From Putridiphycobacter sp965230195 (GTDB lineage: Bacteria > Bacteroidota > Bacteroidia > Flavobacteriales_D > Crocinitomicaceae), in NCBI GenBank assembly GCA_965230195.1, contig OZ245997.1, positions 1-64,000 of the forward strand: a DNA stretch of 64,000 bases. The letters run 5' to 3'. The notes below the pieces were generated by a model that was given only the letters and a program-made list of their open reading frames with translations, made no database searches and was not told the origin of the DNA. The translations under genes and the position numbers were made by a program. Of this stretch, positions 19,013 to 28,640 are shown piece by piece. Position 1 is the stretch's first letter; each line of letters opens with the position of its first letter.

Positions 19013-19030
19013 CGTAGACACCGCTGGATG
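19000..19030. other. Junction 1: alphaproteobacterial to Bacteroidota-like sequence
   Basis: guaB similarity on the minus strand ends near 19,012. The sequence to the right has lower GC, different gene content and lipoproteins of Bacteroidota style. No mobile-element genes, tRNA or target duplication are seen at the boundary. The exact breakpoint cannot be set to the base from the sequence alone. Confidence 0.75.
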
Positions 19031-19138
19031 TAAAGACTTGAAGTAAACTTCTTGATTGTCCCTCTTCTAACCTTTGTAAGGTTGGAGTTCACTATCCTTT
19101 GCCGGTATCCCTTTTTCTATTCAACTTGTATATCAATT

Positions 19139-19171
19139 AGGAGCAATTGGCCCATAGGAGCAATTGGCCCA
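19139..19171 (+). repeat. Two direct copies of a 16-17 bp unit
   Basis: The unit AGGAGCAATTGGCCCA occurs at 19139 and again at 19156, directly adjacent, in the intergenic stretch before the first Bacteroidota-like gene. Function unknown; it may be a replication slippage product. Confidence 0.8.
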
Positions 19172-19189
19172 CATTGATCACTAATAATA

Positions 19190-20013
19190 ATGAAGCACGC
19201 CATATTTTTTGTTTTGGTCTATCTTGGCTTTGCCTGCGGAGGAAGTGATGATCCGGACCCTGCAGCACAAATGCCGTTTACTTTTGAAGATGGTTTTGAA
19301 GTAGCAGGGGAGGAGCTGGCTGATCTGCTGCCAGCGGATGGTAGCCGCTGGACCAACGTTCAACAGGTGAATCCCCAGGGCGCTCAAAATGAAATTGAGA
19401 TCACCACCGTTCCAACATCTGAAGATGATAAATCTCTGCGAATTTTAGCCAGAGCTTCCAACCTGGTACTTTCCAAAATGGACATAGAAAAAGGAGGCTT
19501 TCAGGCCTATGCAGGTGCTGTGGTAACCATCCAAGCAGACTTTTATATAAGTACCACAGAGTCCCTTTCGGATTTGTTACTCATAGACCTTGAGTGTTGC
19601 TCGTGTTGGGACCCTAATGTGCCCGATAACAATGCCCGGGTATACGCTTGCAAATGTCCAATGACGGCGATTATTTATCCATTGAACGGGGTAAGATCGC
19701 CCAAACTACACTGGCACAAGGGGATTACAGTTTTCCCCGAAATCAGTGGGTAAACCTAGTATGGGAAATGACTTTATCTCCGGATAGTGATGGCCTGAAT
19801 ACTTTGATTATTGATGGAAATGAAGTGGTTTCTAGCACTGCTATGAATCTGCCAAATGCGCAGGTTTTTCGTGAGTTGTTTGCTCAAAACAATATAGAAT
19901 TCAACCTGCAAGAACCGGTGTTTTATGAACGGGTACAGGTAGGTGCCACTGCCAACCCATCCACCAATGATGTAGAAATGTTTGTGGACAACTTTTCTAT
20001 AACGGTGCGATAA
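19190..20013 (+). pseudogene. Lectin-fold lipoprotein gene with one frameshift
   Basis: A signal peptide ends in a lipobox-like Cys (LGFACGG), followed by a beta-rich protein of about 270 residues. The closing part (WVNLVWEMTLSPDSDG...TLIIDGNEV) resembles concanavalin A-like/polysaccharide-lyase folds, so carbohydrate binding or cleavage is possible. The frame breaks near 19,633: reading moves from frame 2 to frame 1 between DPNVPDN and CPGIRLQMSNDGDYL. Restoring one base gives one continuous protein ending at the stop at 20011-20013. A sequencing error is as likely as a real mutation. Confidence 0.6.
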
Positions 20014-20099
20014 GTGTCGTTTCAGTAACTCTACCTCTACTTTGTGTACTTTGTGAGCTAAAGTTTTATATTAAGCTATAAAACAATTTGTAACTAGAA

Positions 20100-21243
20100 A
20101 TGAAAGCTCCCATTACCAGAAGAAAGCTCCTCAAAGCAAGTTTACAAGCGGCTATAGTATCACCTTTGTTGAGCCCTTCACTATTGGCCTCTTCATCCCA
20201 CCCACAAACTTCCAAGCTTAACATTCTAATCCTGGGAGGTACCAGTTTTTTAGGACCCCATCAGGTAGCCTATGCGCTTGAGAGAGGCCATTCCGTAGCT
20301 ACCTTTACCCGAGGTAAAACCAAGCCAACCGTACACCAGGAGCTATTTGAGCAGGTGGAAGCTCTGGTTGGGGATCGGGAGAATGATCTGAAGGCCTTAG
20401 AAAATAGAAAATGGGACTTGGTAATTGATAACTCCGGTAGGCGCGTTCATTGGACTGAAAAAACCGCGCAGCTATTAAAAGACCAGGCTGAACTGTATAT
20501 GTATACCTCTTCCACGGGAGTGTTTTACCCTTACCTCACCGATGACATCAAGGAGGATACCAAAGTACTATTGGAAACTCCCGCGACGCGGCTGAAGATA
20601 TCAAGTTCATTTACGACTACGGGGTGAATGAAAGCCAATTCGGAGTTGGCTGCTATCAATGCATTTGGTAAAAACCGCGCCATCGTTGTGCGCCCTACTT
20701 ACATGTTGGGTCCGGCCGACGGAACTGATCGTTTTATTCATTGGCCAGTGCGTTTATCGAGAGGAGGGGAGGTCTTAGTGCCGGGAAGAGCTGATGATCC
20801 GGTGCAATATGCCGATGTGCGCGATGTGGCTGAGTTTATGATTAGGCTGGGCTGAACAGAAAAAGGCCGGCACTTACAATGCCGCTGGTCCCCAGCAACC
20901 ACAAACTATGTACGGATTTATGGAGCTTGCCCGCAAGTCTTTCGAGGTAGAGTCCACCTTGATCAAAATTGATGACTATAAATTCCTGGAGGAAAACGGT
21001 GTGCTGTATCAGGTACCTTGGGTGCCCGTAGAAGGTAATCAGTATGGATCAGCCCGTATTAATAATCAAAAAGCTATTAAGGTAGGTTTAACCTTCCGGG
21101 ACATCAAGCAAACCATTAGGGATACTCATGATTGGTGGTATTCGGATGCACTTACCGATGAACGCCGTGCTAAATTTGAAGAAAATCCTCGCGGTTTATT
21201 GATGCGTGAGCAGGAGATAATCAAAAAGTGGAAGCAAAGGTGA
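20100..21243 (+). pseudogene. Tat-exported NAD-dependent epimerase/reductase-like gene with several indels
   Basis: The N-terminus has a twin-arginine type signal (ITRRKLLKASLQAAIVSPLL). It is followed by a Rossmann start ILILGGTSFLGPHQVAYALE, the TGxxGxxG-like motif of extended SDRs, then VIDNSG and YTSSTGVFYP. Later sections are IVVRPTYMLGPADGTDRF, VQYADVRDVAEFMIRL and GTYNAAGP. These are spread over three frames: single-base changes near 20,586 (loss), 20,627 (gain) and 20,850 (gain) would restore about 380 residues ending at 21243. Family assignment is good; substrate unknown. Confidence 0.7.
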
Positions 21244-21306
21244 ATTAAGAAATAAGGATAATCAAGGACACGGAAAAGATTCAGAAGAAGATAGAAGGGA
21301 CACGAA

Positions 21307-21328
21307 GAAGACACAAAGAAGACACAAA
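21307..21328 (+). repeat. Short tandem repeat, two copies of GAAGACACAAA
   Basis: Two adjacent 11-bp copies lie in the purine-rich intergenic stretch 21244-21409. That stretch holds no gene that I can see. Confidence 0.6.
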
Positions 21329-21409
21329 GGGGCGGGAGTCTTAATCATTACCGCTGATCTCAGTGCCCACTGTGCCTACTTTGGGCACTTGTGATCAGAA
21401 CTAATAACC

Positions 21410-21760
21410 ATGCATAATCAAGACTTAATAAATAGGGCCTACCAGTTAGCACAGGACTACGTTTCAAAAAATGGCTTTAAAAAGGCCGATCTTCAAGAGG
21501 TACTATTCCTTAATAAGATTCCCGAAGATCTGACTAATGAGGTAGTGGCAAATCTACAGCATGAAGATTTGATGGCCCGTAAGCAAAAAGGTAAAAAACA
21601 TTTACTTTATGGGGTGATCTTATTGGGGTTTGCCATTTCCCTTGCGGTAGGTTCTTATGTAATATCTGGGGAATCGCGCATCGCACTAGCGGGATTCATT
21701 TTTGTGCCGGGCATAGCTTACACTGCTGCGGGCTTGTGGGAGTTAGGGGATAAAGCATAG
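21410..21760 (+). CDS. Small two-helix membrane protein, unknown
   Basis: This is a 116-residue protein. Residues 1-65 are soluble and helical, with a motif-like stretch KKADLQEVLFLNKIPEDLTNEV resembling a short helical bundle. Two membrane helices follow (about 66-85 and 92-110). No family is recognised. The frame is intact, unlike its neighbours. Confidence 0.6.
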   Translation: MHNQDLINRAYQLAQDYVSKNGFKKADLQEVLFLNKIPEDLTNEVVANLQHEDLMARKQKGKKHLLYGVILLGFAISLAVGSYVISGESRIALAGFIFVPGIAYTAAGLWELGDKA

Positions 21761-21782
21761 TTCTTTTGAGTTGTCTTGAAAT

Positions 21783-22324
21783 ATGAGAATCTTACTACCC
21801 ATCTGTTTGCTCATAATTTGCTGTCAACCCAGCCAACACCAGCCAACTGTAAAGGACCGCCTTGAAGGCATGTGGCATTCAGATCCCATTGCTTGGTTGG
21901 GTGATACGGCTATATGGGAAATACATGCAATATTTGAACCAGAACATTATTCAATAAGCCGTATAGTGATAGAAACTGATTCGGTCTTTACCAATATATT
22001 TATAGAGATGAATCTGAATTGGTTGAAGTAAAGCCCTACCAAAACCTTAGGGTAACAGAATATGTATTCCAGTCGGACCATTCTGGGACCGTATACCACT
22101 ATGAGCTAGACACTGTTGCCGGGCCTGTTGAAGTACCCAGACCCCGCGAGGCCAGCCAGGCCCAGTTTAAAATAAAACACTGGGGAAGTATTTATAGAGT
22201 GGTATTTACCACAGACGAATTAGAGTTTGAGGAGCAGCTACGTTTTGTAGATGATGACCAACATGTTCTAAACGCCAAAGCAGGTAATAATATATTCCAA
22301 AGAGTAAAGTACCAGCTACCTTAA
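21783..22324 (+). pseudogene. Small lipoprotein gene with one frameshift
   Basis: A signal peptide with a lipobox (CLLIICCQPS) starts a protein of about 180 residues. The reading frame breaks near 22,000: the first frame ends soon after TDSVFTNIF, and the continuation YRDESELVEVKPYQNLRV is in the next frame. Removing one T in the run near 22,002 would join them. The C-terminus ends NIFQRVKYQLP. The domain resembles small beta-barrel lipoproteins, but I cannot assign a family. Confidence 0.5.
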
Positions 22325-22551
22325 AGAACACCGGAACCGCAGATAACACCAAGCTGATACCCAGACTCACAGAGCCGAATTTAACCACGTAATCTTAGTG
22401 CCCGTTGCCTGCACAATACCCTTAGTGCCTGCGCAGTGCCCCTTAATCAAAGGTTTCCACAGTGTTATATCTTGATTAAGTTTTATTAATGTCAGCTACA
22501 CCAAATTAGATTATTAATATCTTCAAGATCATTACTTATTAGGGTGACCTC

Positions 22552-22965
22552 ATGAAGCTCCTAAAAATACCATTGTTACTGGGTCTCTGTATGATGATGC
22601 TGACTGCCTGCGACTCTGATGATTCTCTATCCGTTGATGAACTAGAGGCAATCGGTGTAATTGGAGCATGGGAAATAGAGCAACGTGAGGTAAATGGTGT
22701 TTCCAGTCTGACCGTACTCTGTTGCGATTTTATCGAGTTTACAACTGACGAAAATTTGTTAGATCTTGTGGGTCAATTCAGAAGTTATGGTGTGGGCTAT
22801 GAAACTCTTGGAACCTTTGAAATCAATACCACGGATCAAACTATCTTATTTACTTGGGACAATCGACAGCTGCTCTATTCGTTCGAAGTGCAATCTGACG
22901 CTTTGATCTTTCAGTATGATGACCACGGCGACAACGTCAGTGAAACATGGCGCAGGCAAGATTAG
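22552..22965 (+). CDS. Lipocalin-like lipoprotein
   Basis: This is a 137-residue protein with a signal peptide and lipobox (MMMLTACDSDD). A lipocalin-like beta domain begins IGAWEIEQREVNG and ends WRRQD, a layout common in small Bacteroidota lipoproteins. Two adjacent cysteines (TVLCCDF) lie in the second strand region. Ligand unknown. Confidence 0.65.
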   Translation: MKLLKIPLLLGLCMMMLTACDSDDSLSVDELEAIGVIGAWEIEQREVNGVSSLTVLCCDFIEFTTDENLLDLVGQFRSYGVGYETLGTFEINTTDQTILFTWDNRQLLYSFEVQSDALIFQYDDHGDNVSETWRRQD

Positions 22966-23064
22966 ACCATCAAGTTTTTCCCAGTAATCTTTGCATCACC
23001 TACTCTTAAGCCCTGTATTTTAGAGGGACTCTAGTTTGGAGATCAATTCATAATCTATAAACTC

Positions 23065-23643
23065 TTGCACCTGGCATTCCAAAAGCAATTAAGAACCACT
23101 CTCGACCAGTTCGAGGTCCTCAATGATGATGAATTTGCGAATTTTTTGGAAGTTTGTAAGCTGCAGGAATTCAAAAAGAAGGACTACCTGCTGAGAGCGG
23201 GGCAGGTCAACCGGGGTATCTATTTTGTGCTTTCCGGCAGCATTGGCTTATTTGAGATTGTCCATGGGAATGAGGTATATCATAACTTTTTCTTGCCCCA
23301 CGATTTCGCCAATGATCTGAAAAGCCTCTCCAGTGAGCAGCCCTCTTCCAAAAATTTAATCGCTTTGGCCGATGGAGCTTGCCTGTATTTTCAGCGTAAC
23401 GCCCTGCGTCAATTGTACGAGGAGTCCATATCCTATGAGCGCCTTGGTAGAAAGCTTTTAGAGTATGTGCTGAAGAACCAAATCGAACTTTCTGAGGTAC
23501 TGCAGGCGCTGAAACCCAAGCAGCGTTATCAATATATTCTGGAGCATAAACCAGCACTGCTCAATGCAGTGTCCTTAACTCACTTATCATCCTATCTGGG
23601 CATAGCCCGTGAAACTCTTAGCCGCATCAGGGCTCAGCAGTAG
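23065..23643 (+). CDS. Crp/Fnr-family transcription regulator
   Basis: This 192-residue protein has a cyclic-nucleotide-binding-type beta-barrel (about residues 20-120, with LLRAGQVNRGIYFVLSGSIG) and a C-terminal winged HTH ending LTHLSSYLGIARETLSRIRAQ, the typical Crp-family recognition helix of Bacteroidota. No ATG is available; the start is TTG at 23065 unless the 5' end is damaged like neighbouring genes. The barrel lacks a clear cAMP-binding RS motif, so the ligand is unknown. Confidence 0.8.
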   Translation: MHLAFQKQLRTTLDQFEVLNDDEFANFLEVCKLQEFKKKDYLLRAGQVNRGIYFVLSGSIGLFEIVHGNEVYHNFFLPHDFANDLKSLSSEQPSSKNLIALADGACLYFQRNALRQLYEESISYERLGRKLLEYVLKNQIELSEVLQALKPKQRYQYILEHKPALLNAVSLTHLSSYLGIARETLSRIRAQQ

Positions 23644-23713
23644 TTTTGTGATTTTAGTCACAGCAACTGCGCTGGTAACCATCTAGATTTGGCTTAAAAT
23701 AACTTTTTATACT

Positions 23714-24000
23714 ATGAAAACTATTTTAATCCTGCTAGGCATGATGGTATCCATAAGCAGCCTGGCTCAAAATCCCGATAATATGAAAGAGCAAATCAAA
23801 TCTGTGATAAATACTTTTGTTCAAGCTGGAACAGATCATGATGTGGCCGCATACGATCATGTGCTTCACCCGGAGTTTAGAGTAATTGCCAATCAATTCC
23901 CTACACCCGACAAAACATCTGTAATACCGGGGCCGGTATATAAATCCATGGTTGGCAATAAGACCATTGGCGGTACCGCCTACCAAGTACATTTTCACCT
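23714..24000 (+). pseudogene. Exported NTF2/SnoaL-like protein, cut at a junction
   Basis: A signal peptide (MKTILILLGMMVSISSLAQ) is followed by an NTF2-like start: helix EQIKSVINTFVQAGTDHDV, then YDHVLHPEFRVIAN. The family usually has about 150 residues, but the coding similarity stops near residue 95 and is replaced by eukaryotic coding sequence in another frame. A chance stop at 24017-24019 closes the frame. I read it as truncated by the second junction. Confidence 0.65.
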
Positions 24001-24015
24001 GGACGGAACTCAATC
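23985..24015. other. Junction 2: Bacteroidota-like to eukaryotic sequence
   Basis: Left of about 24,000 is intron-free bacterial coding sequence. Immediately to the right, in a different frame, is a PAN-domain coding exon with GT-AG introns, and everything further right is eukaryotic. No mobile element is seen here. Confidence 0.75.
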
Positions 24016-24450
24016 GTAGTCTCCCCGTGCCGAGACACATTGAGATCAGTAGCAGAATCAGCAGCATCAAAGAGGATGTCTCCACTGGTTCCACCGTCAC
24101 GATGGCGCAGAAGGACCTGTCCTGGGCTTCTGATGTCTGCATGTGGATGCCAGAGAGCACTGCCAAGAAGATATGCACCATATCTAGTGGTTACGATCAA
24201 CCAGCAGAGCACAACATCCACAGCCAGCCGCTCAAAGTGGATTTTGCCTTCGAGTGCTGCAACGAGTGTGCTAAAGTGAACGGTGAGTTCCCGCAGAGCG
24301 AGACAGAACAGACAGCCAATCTTCCACTGCAGAGTGCAAGTCCTGGGTGTTCAAAGCGTCCTCGAAGGAGTGTTACTTGAAGAACCAGTATGATGTCAGC
24401 AAGACGCTTCCATGCAAAGATTGCATTGCCTACGCCCTGACCGCGAATCA
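24001..24450 (+). CDS. PAN/Apple-domain protein, partial
   Basis: Two exon pieces are visible. The first, ending about 24,280, contains the Cys-rich segment FECCNECAKV. After a probable short intron (GT at about 24,282, AG at about 24,336) comes CKSWVFKASSKECYLKN, followed by CKDCIA. The spacing CC-x2-C ... C-x-S-W-x-F ... CYLK is the signature of PAN/Apple modules, which bind proteins or carbohydrates in extracellular proteins. The N-terminus is lost at the junction, and I could not trace the C-terminal exons beyond about 24,450. Confidence 0.5.
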
Positions 24451-25339
24451 TTTGCTCATCAGAACAAGGTGACAGTGACGAAGACGTTTCCTCTGGCCAC
24501 CGCCCAGTGGACGTCGGAGACCTTTGACAAGACAGACCAGATGCCTCCAGAATCCCGTCTGTTGTGCCTGTGCACAACGTAATGTGATTGCTACGTCAAA
24601 CTAACAGGATCGGGAGGATGACAGTGCAGCGACATTTGTACATTCAGCGGGCAGTATGGAGTGCATGACGCTGCAAGAACGAGTCGAGTCATCTTCAAAC
24701 GCGATTCGTCAACGTGATACACCGTTACTTAATGATCCAGCTACAATTCAGAACATAGAGCACAAGTCGAGGCGAGTTCGCTCTGTGTATTCAATGATAT
24801 ATCACATTCTCGTTTTCTCTGCAGTCCCGGAACTGTTGCGCAGTGAAAAATAGAATCAGACTTTTTACAGGTCGTAACAATGGCAATGTACTTAATGGGC
24901 CCATGTTATTAAGGCCCTGGATTTAGGAGACGCTTTGTGTATTGCGATAACAGTAAGGAGATACCGCGATGACTTCGTAGATCTGTCCTGGGGCGATGGG
25001 TGTATGTAATCTAGCCTCCTTTCTAAAGGCCGGCGACGTTGGATTGAAGCTTTAAGAATTGCATCTGTTGCATACTGATTTATCGAGTGAAGTCCGTCCT
25101 TTCTCAACTGGAAGGAACATGAAGGGACATTACGGGTTGTCTGTAACGGCGTGAAAGCAAGGAGGCAATGAATGTTCCACGCCGGGAGGGGTCATAGCGC
25201 GTTGAATAGATAAGAGGCTCATGTCCTTTTTTATCAAGATAACCGTCGAGGTTGATGCGGCAAACACAGATAGATTACAGAGAGGCAGAGTTCAACAGGT
25301 GACGAGCATTAAGTATGTTCACAGGGACGTGACCCGGAA

Positions 25340-25387
25340 GGGGACAGCTGTCCGAAGGAGAGGATAGCGAAGGTAACAGCTGTCCCC
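25340..25387. repeat. 12-bp perfect inverted repeat around a 24-nt spacer
   Basis: GGGGACAGCTGT lies at 25340-25351 and its exact reverse complement ACAGCTGTCCCC at 25376-25387. The left arm extends into a 12-bp palindrome, GGACAGCTGTCC. It could form a hairpin or be a remnant of a repeat end; no gene is attached. Confidence 0.75.
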
Positions 25388-25744
25388 TACGACAATAACA
25401 AAGGAGCGCTATCATTTGTTAAAATTTTAGCATAACACATATCAAGTATATAAAACTGTCAAAAGGACAGGGCCGTCGCATCGTGACGTGTCTTGTTGTC
25501 CAAGGGTTCTTCTGTCTTTGAAGGGCCGCTTACACGACGTGTCATGTCACCTGTGACGTACAAAGACATGAACGTGGACCCGCGTACACCTTTGCTCTGT
25601 AAGATGTTGCGATCCCATCACGATGAATTAAAACCGAGGTTGCAGTGCTTGTTAAAAAAGGGGCGTTATCGACAAGATCTAGCGTCTTTTATCAACAGGT
25701 ATCCATCAGTGTGTCCATCAGTCAAATCATTCGCTCCTCGGCTT

Positions 25745-25988
25745 GACAATGTGAAACCGAATTGTAATGTCATTTGTTCCATACAAATTTTGCTTTCACC
25801 TTCGATCGAGTGCAAGGACCAGCAAACAAAGAACCGAACGGTTCCGTGTTAGAAAGCGCAGGCGAGACGTAGGTCTACTGGTTGGTTGAATCTGAGTGAT
25901 ATGAGAGAACCAGATGTGGCGTGTGGTGTACCCACCGTATAATTCACACCTCTTCGCACACCGTCGTTTGACAAATCCGAAGAAGAAA
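25745..25988 (-). repeat. Inverted repeat, left copy (about 240 bp, diverged)
   Basis: The reverse complement of this stretch aligns along its whole length with 26760-26998. Shared blocks include TGTGCGAAGAGGTG, ATTATACGGTGGG, CAGATTCAACCAAC and GCCTGCGCTTTCTA, in the same order and at nearly the same spacing, with scattered substitutions and small indels between them. This is a dispersed repeat present in opposite orientation. Confidence 0.8.
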
Positions 25989-26759
25989 TACAGTTCAAGC
26001 GCGCGAGATAAAAGGTCGTTGAGAGCAGAGGCCGGAAAGCACTTACGCAACTTGGTGTCGCGTTGTTGATGAACAAACATGCGCATCAGCGAAAGACCTT
26101 AAAACAGAATGACGTAAATAACGCAATTATCCCTCTTTTATAGTGTTAGAGGTTCTGATGTACTTCCCTTATACGGTCGGGATGCCTTCATTGTGCTCAT
26201 TTAGTCTGACACTTAGAAATTGGCATTATATATAATCGGTTCGATTTATATGGATCGAACTTATGTTAATGCAGGCAACACGCCCAAGACAAACAGGCTT
26301 GGCGGGACAGCAAAAAGGATCAGCAAAAAAGCCCGGAGTTTTATTTTGTGGAAGAGACGTCTGCCAAATACCTCTTATCCGGAAGAACCATCACCTCCAT
26401 AATACCGATGCATGCCAAAAACGAAGCCCTTTCAAGCCTTCGCTACAATACAGAATAACTTCTCGTCCGTTACCCCCGCATACTAGACAATCGAAACTTT
26501 GTCGCGATCGGCGGCGGGGTAGCGATGAAGCTGAGTCGAGGGTCCGCGTGGTTCGAGGTCAAGATCTGGTGATTTAACGCGTTTTTGTTGAGATGTGTTG
26601 CTCGAATGAGACATGGGTTGAGGTATGTGGCTGGCCGAGATGACGATCAAGAACAGCGGCGATAGGACATAATGGGTGGAATGGCAATGTCTAAGTTGCA
26701 AAAAAGCTCTCTAGCCCGTGTATCAAAATGCTTTATTATCTCGCGCGCGTAACTGGTAT

Positions 26760-26998
26760 TTCTGCTTCGAATTCATCGACGACGTTGTGCGAAGAGGTGC
26801 GGATTATACGGTGGGCACGCCACATTCCATTGCTAGTTCTCTCGCAACATTCAGATTCAACCAACGGGGCTGAGCCACGTCTTGCCTGCGCTTTCTAGCA
26901 CAGAACCGAGCGGTCCCTTTTGCCTCGCTTTTTTTTGCACTCGGTCGAAGACGAAAGCAAAAACTGGGTAAATCAAACGACGTTGTAAATGAGATTCA
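26760..26998 (+). repeat. Inverted repeat, right copy (about 240 bp, diverged)
   Basis: This is the partner of 25745-25988 in opposite orientation, with about 770 bp between the copies. Conserved blocks include TGTGCGAAGAGGTG, ATTATACGGTGGG, TTCAGATTCAACCAAC and GCCTGCGCTTTCTAG. The level of divergence rules out a recent duplication. The intervening DNA has no transposase that I can recognise. Confidence 0.8.
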
Positions 26999-27562
26999 AC
27001 TGCGAACACATACGATCGCGCACTTCTCGTCGTGAGCTTCGTTAGCGTATGCATTATTAGTCCATCGCGAGAAAAAGGATGTGTCGTAGAACATCATGTC
27101 TTTGCATGGCAGCCCTTACTCGGCCTCTTTGTTGAGAAGTTGTTGTTCCCTTTTTGAAGTTCTACGCCCTAGAGAAAGGTCGGCGTTTGGACACGTAACG
27201 TGTGGCAAAGCGAGCCATCGACTAGATGAAATACGGCGGGGCTTGTCAACAGAATCGAAGAAAGCACACTCACGCCAAGTCAATCGTCTCCTCGCAGGTC
27301 TTCTCGCCCGCAACACTCTTATAGTATCCTGGATGTCGTCCTCTGACTCGGTAACTGCGTTGCGTCCCGCACATTCTCTGTTCGGATAGATTCTCCAGCA
27401 GATTCTCCAGTCGAGGAACTCTTTCCGGAGAATGGGCGCGTCCTGAGGGAGGTGCTGCTGGTGCAGCGAAACAGACGCCAAGACGTCCTGATTTTTGGCT
27501 GCAGATGGCCGACGTGACAAGCAGCCGAGGAAGGCAGCGATCAAAGTACGGCATACGGAGCT

Positions 27563-28323
27563 TTGAAGATGGCGTCCATTTCTGCGCGAACCGGTCGTTC
27601 GCCCTATGCCGGACGTCCGATTGCTTTATCCAGCGCCGTCAGGCCCGGTGTGACCTGGACGTGCCCGACTGCGCTCGGTCGACTTCGTCAGCGCCGCGGA
27701 CGTCCGTCCTTCGTCTGCTGTGCCAGCGAAACGGCAAATCGCAAGCTGATTGCGAGCAGCGAGATCCCTCTTGTTTTCCCCAGGGAAGACTTTACGCTTC
27801 AACTCTATCGCTGGGCTAAGATCGAAGCTGAGGCCAATGGCTTGCAGAATTTCGGAGCGCCGATTGACATCCAGCCCACCCTCAAGGATCCGAACGCGGC
27901 GGACGGCGAGTCTGAGCTCTGGGGGTTCGATGCCTACATCCTGAGAGACGGTCGCTCCGCTTGCTTCATCCTGCCAACAGTCTATCTCTCGAACGCCATG
28001 CGCAGGGGTAACGGTGTGCCAAATTGGCGTCTACATGGATCACGAGCGTGTGGAGAAGCACGAGTTCGTCGGCATCGGCGAAGACAAATTCCCCGTAGAG
28101 GAAGGTCGCGTGGTGATGCTTGATGGAAAGCAACTCGAAATCTGGTACGCCGTACACACAGTCACGATTCCTTCATCAACTTCGCGTCCGGCTTAGGAAA
28201 GTGGGAGACCATGCGATCGACGAAGACACGCGGGAAGTAGTCCGACGCTTCTGCGAGGCGCTATCGTTGGCTATTGAGACGTACTCTTCCTTCGGTTCGT
28301 GCTTCTCAGATGATATGACCTGA
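27563..28323 (+). CDS. Unknown protein, possibly plastid-targeted, three exons
   Basis: The exons join as (27563 or 27569)-27950, 28006-28144 and 28197-28323; from ATG 27569 the sum is 648 nt, or 215 residues, in one frame. The first 60 residues are rich in Arg, Ser, Ala and Pro with few acidic residues, like a plastid transit peptide. The mature part contains PREDFTLQLYRWAKIEAEA, then GFDAYILRDG, QIGVYMDHERVEKHEFVG and a C-terminal helix REVVRRFCEALSLAIETY. I recognise no family. Both introns are GT-AG, of 55 and 52 nt. Confidence 0.65.
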
Positions 28324-28640
28324 CGGACGCACCGCTCGTTGCCGTGATGTGACGTGGAGACGCGATTTAAAGGAGCTGTGGCGGCGCCGCCATCGTTGCA
28401 TCCCTTCCCCTTTCGCTCGAAGGATCGCAGAGGGTGCCAGAGACCAGACCACCGACGTCATGCAACGAAGAGGCTAAGGAATCGTCCCGTTCGTCTCCGT
28501 CCTCGACGCATGCCAGCCAGAGAATTCCAGCAAATTCTTCACGGGTCAAATTAAATCAGCAGCAACCAACTCAGTTCTTTCGACACGTGCGCGAGAGCAA
28601 CAGCTTTTTCGAGGTGAACGAATAACGATCAATGAATTGA
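28324..28640. other. Intergenic stretch, nothing recognised
   Basis: These 317 bases lie between two convergent genes. I see no gene, repeat or hairpin of note. Confidence 0.5.

Larger units (their letters stand above)
24581..27562. other. About 3 kb with no recognisable gene
   Basis: Only short unsupported reading frames occur on both strands, with no clear splice-linked exons. It contains a pair of diverged inverted repeats (listed separately) and a short perfect hairpin. It may be intergenic or a decayed repeat element. Confidence 0.6.

Noticed and set aside
1..24000. Large-scale bacterium-to-alga gene transfer
   Set aside because: The genes are housekeeping operons with bacterial overlaps, a CCA-encoding bacterial tRNA and no introns, they come from two different phyla, and both junctions cut genes. 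Chimeric assembly explains this better.
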